Positions 5,539 through 8,022 of a stretch of DNA of 8,022 bases are shown one piece after another; within the stretch, counting starts at the first letter, position 1; each line of letters begins with the position of its first letter. Below the pieces are notes generated by a model that had not been told where the DNA came from, did not search any database, and saw only the letters and a list, made by a program, of their open reading frames with translations. The translations under genes were made by a program, and so were the position numbers. Source of the DNA: G039029935 sp039029935 (GTDB lineage: Bacteria > Chloroflexota > Anaerolineae > Caldilineales > Caldilineaceae); assembly GCA_039029935.1 (NCBI GenBank), contig JBCCFC010000625.1:1-8022 (forward strand), in the 5' to 3' direction.

Positions 5539-5544
5539 GTTTTT

Positions 5545-5801
5545 GGCAAAATTAAGTATACATTATTTGATGGTATAAGTTTAATCATCAATGTAAATTA
5601 AGCATGAATCTATCATTATTGTACCCTATGATGGGGACAAACAACTATTCTAACAGGACAAGCAGGAGGTCAACCAGATATCACATCTGGGTCTTTGCGC
5701 GTCCATAGAATTTGTCAACGACACGTTGTCACAGTAACTTGTCGATAGATTCACAGACAAAAACAGTGCTTCGCAAAGCTCTCCAGATGGAGGGCTTTTT
5801 T
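5545..5801 (+). ncRNA. Candidate structured leader or small RNA upstream of argC
   Basis: About 255 nt bounded by a near-consensus promoter and an intrinsic terminator, with no credible coding frame. Local structure includes TTGATG/CATCAA (5567-5572 with 5586-5591). There is also a bulged hairpin built from GGAC, GCA and CCAGAT on the left (about 5658-5682) facing ATCTGG, TGC and GTCC on the right (about 5688-5704). An AACG-ACA-CGTT hairpin lies near 5719-5729. I see none of the conserved cores of T-box, TPP, FMN, lysine, SAM, cobalamin, glycine, c-di-GMP, tmRNA, RNase P or SRP RNA. If it is part of the argC message, the terminator would act as an attenuator; if not, it is a free small RNA. 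Both are inference. Confidence 0.45.
5777..5801 (+). terminator. Intrinsic terminator about 190 nt before argC
   Basis: AGCTCTCC (5777-5784) pairs with GGAGGGCT (5789-5796) as 8 bp with one wobble and loop AGAT, and six T (5796-5801) follow. The stem is extended by upstream A against this T run. This is a textbook intrinsic terminator lying between the promoter at 5509-5538 and argC. Confidence 0.85.
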
Positions 5802-5818
5802 ATTTGCAAAAAATTATT

Positions 5819-5967
5819 ACCCCCTCCTAACCTCCCCCAGTTTGGGGGAGGGACTGTGTTAATAGGTTAGCAAAATATACGGTTCTATCCCTTATTAGGG
5901 AAGGGGCTGTTTGCTGGTCAGACACGAAACGGTCCCCTCTCCTATCAGGGGAGGGTTAGGGTGGGGT
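5819..5967. mobile_element. 149-bp palindromic MITE-like element ending at the argC leader
   Basis: The outer 20 bases on the left (5819-5838) and right (5948-5967) are inverted repeats matching at 16 of 20 positions. Inside are further hairpins. CCTCCCCC (5831-5838) pairs with GGGGGAGG (5844-5851). A 9-bp stem, CCCTCTCCT with AGGGGAGGG, lies at 5935-5955. There is a CCC...GGG hairpin at 5889-5900. Runs of this kind (CCTCCCC...GGGGAGG plus GGGTTAGGGTGGGG) recur between genes in many Chloroflexota and cyanobacterial genomes. It encodes no transposase. No clear target duplication is seen. Its right end lies 7 bp before the argC ribosome-binding site. Confidence 0.6.
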
Positions 5968-5974
5968 CAACCAA

Positions 5975-5978
5975 GAGG
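5975..5978 (+). promoter_or_regulatory. argC ribosome-binding site
   Basis: GAGG lies 9 nt before the ATG at 5988-5990. It selects this ATG over the in-frame GTG at 5961, which lies inside the palindromic element and would add nine residues not expected in ArgC. Confidence 0.75.
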
Positions 5979-5987
5979 AAAACCAAT

Positions 5988-7019
5988 ATGTACAAAGCAG
6001 GGATTGCTGGTGCAACTGGCTATACGGGCTATGAACTCATCCAGTTGATCCATCGACACCCGGAGTTGGAGGTGGGGTGGATTACGAGTGAGAGTAGTGC
6101 AGGTCAGGATTTTTCGGACGTTCATGATGTGCCATGGGACTATCCGCTGATTTCGCTGGCGGATGCGATTAAAAAGGCAGACGAGGTGGATGTAGTTTTT
6201 TTATGTCTGCCCCACGCAGCGTCGATTGAGCCTGTCAAGGCGTTTCAGACGCAGGGCAAGCTCATCATTGATCTGAGTGCCGACTATCGCTTAGATGATG
6301 TGAATGTCTACGAGCAATGGTATGGCATTCCACACACAGAGCCGTCATTGCTGACACAGGCGGTCTATGGCTTGTGCGAAGTGTATCGTGAGAAAATCCG
6401 GGGGGCGCGGCTCATTGCCAACCCGGGCTGCTATCCGACCAGCGTCAACTTGGGTCTATATCCATTGGCAAAGGCAGGTTGGCTGGGTAAGAAGGTGATT
6501 GTTGATAGCAAGAGCGGTGTCAGTGGTGCTGGTCGCAAGGCTAAGTTGATGTATAATTATGTTGAGGCCAATGAGAACATGACGCCCTATAATATTGGCT
6601 ATCGTCATCGACATGTATCTGAGATGGAAATGGTATTGAACGGTGCCTCTGGGAATGGTGGGTATCGCTTCCTATTTTCGCCCCACCTGTTGCCCGTGAG
6701 CCGAGGTATTTTGAGTACCATCTATATTGATGTCAAAGACGGCGTGACCGAAGACGATGTGCGCGGGCTGTATAGTGAGATGTACGCCGATGAACCCTTT
6801 GTACATTTGCTGCCAGCCAGAAAAACGGCCACATTAGGCCACATTCGAAATAGCAACCGCTGCGCTGTCAGCATCACACCCGCCGACCCCAATATTGCCA
6901 ATGGCAGCGAGTATATCATCACATCAACGATTGATAATTTGCTCAAAGGGGCTAGTGGGCAGGCCGTGCAGAACTTTAACATTGCTGTCGGTGTGGATGA
7001 AACGACGGGGCTTTTGTAG
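5988..7019 (+). CDS. argC: N-acetyl-gamma-glutamyl-phosphate reductase
   Basis: A 343-residue NADPH-dependent cytoplasmic enzyme of arginine synthesis. It reduces N-acetylglutamyl 5-phosphate, made by the argB product next door, to N-acetylglutamate 5-semialdehyde. The N-terminus MYKAGIAGATGYTGYEL is the glycine-rich nucleotide-binding loop. C148 in ANPGCYPTS is the catalytic cysteine. H209 in YRHRHVSEMEM takes the place of the catalytic histidine in the usual HRHxPE motif, with S where P is common. SKSGVSGAGR (residues 174-183) is the conserved catalytic-domain loop. Length agrees with the family (about 345). The argC stop is 9 nt before argB. A reductase of the LysW lysine pathway (LysY) is a close relative, but nothing visible favours it. 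The promoter is probably the distant one near 5509. Confidence 0.95.
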   Translation: MYKAGIAGATGYTGYELIQLIHRHPELEVGWITSESSAGQDFSDVHDVPWDYPLISLADAIKKADEVDVVFLCLPHAASIEPVKAFQTQGKLIIDLSADYRLDDVNVYEQWYGIPHTEPSLLTQAVYGLCEVYREKIRGARLIANPGCYPTSVNLGLYPLAKAGWLGKKVIVDSKSGVSGAGRKAKLMYNYVEANENMTPYNIGYRHRHVSEMEMVLNGASGNGGYRFLFSPHLLPVSRGILSTIYIDVKDGVTEDDVRGLYSEMYADEPFVHLLPARKTATLGHIRNSNRCAVSITPADPNIANGSEYIITSTIDNLLKGASGQAVQNFNIAVGVDETTGLL

Positions 7020-7028
7020 AGGACTTTT

Positions 7029-7850
7029 ATGAAAGAAACAATAAATTTATCGCCAGACAATCCAGTCGAAAATGTTGAAGAGAGCCGCTTTATCACCGTC
7101 ATCAAAGTCGGCGGCAATGAACTGGATGATGAGGCATTTCTCTATGGGCTAACGAGGTCTGTCCAGGCCATCATTGACACAGGGCATTTCCCTGTGATTG
7201 TGCATGGTGGCGGCAAAACGATTGCGTCTTATCAGGGCAAACTGGGGTTGGAGCCACGTTTTGTCGAGGGACTGCGTGTAACCGATGAAGCCAGCATGGA
7301 TGTGGCCGAGATGGTCCTCAGCGGATTGATGAACAAGCGCATTGTACGCGCACTGGTCAATGAGGATATTCGCGCAGCAGGCATCAGTGGTGTGGATAAC
7401 GGCACGATCTATGTCGAAAAAATGTGGCATCCATTGGGTGATCTGGGGCGTGTCGGTGACATCCAAGATGTAGACACGTTTCTGCTCAAGACGCTTTGTG
7501 ATGCTGACATTGTGCCAGTGGTCAGCCCAATTAGTTTTGGCGCATTGGATGCCTTGAGCTATAACGTCAACGCCGACCATGCAGCGACAGCTATCGCCGC
7601 TGCTTTGCAAGCGACAAAACTGATTTTTGTGAGCAACGTCCCAGGCATCTTGGTCGCCGGACAGGTCGCTCGTGCCGTGACAGCCACACAGGCTGAACAA
7701 TGGATTGAAGAAGAAATTATCTTTGGGGGCATGATCCCCAAAGTACGTAGTGCCATCAACGCCGTTCGCAGCGGTGTCGCCCAAGCCGTCATCACCAACT
7801 TGGCAGGTGTCCAAGAAGGGGGCGGTACGGGGATTATTGGCACAGGCTAA
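7029..7850 (+). CDS. argB: Acetylglutamate kinase
   Basis: A 273-residue amino-acid-kinase-family enzyme that phosphorylates N-acetylglutamate with ATP, the committed step before ArgC. Visible sites are K26 in IKVGGNE (phosphate contact), the HGGG loop at 59-62, GLRVTD at 81-86 (N-acetylglutamate binding), N179 and D183 in YNVNADHAA, and K238 in FGGMIPK. These match the catalytic set of the family. About 20 residues precede the first strand. They contain two prolines and do not look like the N-terminal helix that builds arginine-inhibited hexamers, so feedback inhibition by arginine is uncertain. AGGA (7020-7023) lies 5 nt before the ATG. argC ends 9 nt upstream and argD follows after 95 bp, so one operon is likely. 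The relative LysZ cannot be wholly excluded. Confidence 0.95.
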   Translation: MKETINLSPDNPVENVEESRFITVIKVGGNELDDEAFLYGLTRSVQAIIDTGHFPVIVHGGGKTIASYQGKLGLEPRFVEGLRVTDEASMDVAEMVLSGLMNKRIVRALVNEDIRAAGISGVDNGTIYVEKMWHPLGDLGRVGDIQDVDTFLLKTLCDADIVPVVSPISFGALDALSYNVNADHAATAIAAALQATKLIFVSNVPGILVAGQVARAVTATQAEQWIEEEIIFGGMIPKVRSAINAVRSGVAQAVITNLAGVQEGGGTGIIGTG

Positions 7851-7931
7851 ATAGTTGACAGTTGATAGTGGATAGTTGATAGTTAATCACCAACACCCAC
7901 TATCAACTGTCAACTATCCACTATCAACTGT
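7851..7931. repeat. Inverted array of ten heptamers between argB and argD
   Basis: Five tandem 7-base units (7851-7885: ATAGTTG, ACAGTTG, ATAGTGG, ATAGTTG, ATAGTTA) are followed by an 11-base spacer. Five units of the reverse complement follow (7897-7931: CCACTAT, CAACTGT, CAACTAT, CCACTAT, CAACTGT). Because of the periodicity two perfect pairings are possible in different registers: 7851-7871 with 7897-7917 (21 bp) and 7858-7879 with 7910-7931 (22 bp). The array begins directly after the argB stop codon and ends 2 nt before the argD ribosome-binding site. It may lower or modulate downstream expression or be a mobile intergenic repeat. No T run makes it a terminator. Confidence 0.85.
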
Positions 7932-7945
7932 TTAAGGGGAAATCA

Positions 7946-8022
7946 ATGAATACACAAGAGATTATTAATCTGGAAAAAGAGAATGTTTTGGGGGTATATG
8001 GCCGACCCAATTTTGTGTTGGC
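7946..8022 (+). CDS. argD: Acetylornithine aminotransferase, N-terminus (3' partial)
   Basis: Only the first 25 codons are in the window: MNTQEIINLEKENVLGVYGR, then PNFVL. The ENVLGVYGRPNFVL segment matches the opening of class III, PLP-dependent acetylornithine aminotransferases (commonly YVLGTYxRxPxVL). These convert N-acetylglutamate semialdehyde, the ArgC product, to N-acetylornithine. The ribosome-binding site AAGGGGA (7934-7940) lies 5 nt before the ATG and directly after the heptamer array. The catalytic lysine lies beyond the window. Other class III aminotransferases, such as ornithine or LysJ-type, cannot be separated on 25 residues, but following argC and argB makes argD by far the most likely. 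Confidence 0.82.
   Translation, partial: MNTQEIINLEKENVLGVYGRPNFVL

Noticed and set aside
5961..5987. GTG at 5961 as the argC start
   Set aside because: It lies in the palindromic element, adds nine residues before the normal ArgC N-terminus, and the GAGG at 5975-5978 serves the ATG at 5988.
7149..7814. 221-codon minus-strand frame opposite argB
   Set aside because: It is antisense to argB, whose motifs are complete, and has no ribosome-binding site or recognisable domain.
5988..7850. LysW-dependent lysine pathway genes lysY/lysZ instead of argC/argB
   Set aside because: No lysW or other lysine gene is in view, the motifs and lengths fit ArgC and acetylglutamate kinase, and argD follows. 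It remains a remote alternative.
7851..7931. CRISPR array
   Set aside because: The units are 7 bases, directly contiguous and inverted about a centre, with no spacers of CRISPR size.

Overview
The window looks like a chromosomal segment of a Chloroflexota (Anaerolineae-like) bacterium. The evidence is a stand-alone bacterial Elp3, a threonyl-tRNA synthetase (ThrRS) without the N-terminal TGS domain, a T-box riboswitch in front of thrS, and an argC-argB-argD cluster. The phylum is inferred from recalled protein style, not from a search. Base composition is moderate, and the intergenic spaces are unusually rich in palindromes and inverted repeats.

Layout. 1-593 (+): C-terminal part of elp3. 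594-815: spacer with a hairpin and a 93-bp inverted-repeat element. 816-2651 (-): thrS. 2652-3287: a 636-bp non-coding block. On the minus strand it carries the thrS control region: promoter, T-box leader with a readable ACC (Thr) specifier, T-box bulge and intrinsic terminator. A 71-bp palindrome with perfect arms then lies between that terminator and the thrS ribosome-binding site. The right part of the block holds plus-strand signals for the next genes. 3288-3886 (+): higB-higA toxin-antitoxin pair, probably with a leaderless higB. 3909-3935: terminator hairpin between convergent genes. 3978-4592 (-): SCO1/SenC-type lipoprotein. 4811-5443 (-): histidine phosphatase. 5444-5987: a 544-bp non-coding block with a strong plus-strand promoter, about 255 nt of unassigned transcribed sequence ending in an intrinsic terminator, and a 149-bp MITE-like element ending beside the argC ribosome-binding site. 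5988-7019 argC, 7029-7850 argB, then an inverted array of heptamers, then the start of argD (7946 to the window end).

How it fits together. ThrRS supply is probably set by threonyl-tRNA charging through the T-box. elp3 (wobble-uridine modification) and thrS both serve translation but converge. argC, argB and argD encode consecutive steps from N-acetylglutamate to N-acetylornithine and probably form one operon. Its candidate promoter lies about 440 bp upstream, with a terminator in between, so either leader attenuation or a separate small RNA must be considered. No complete novel multi-gene system is visible. The most unusual material is in the non-coding regions.
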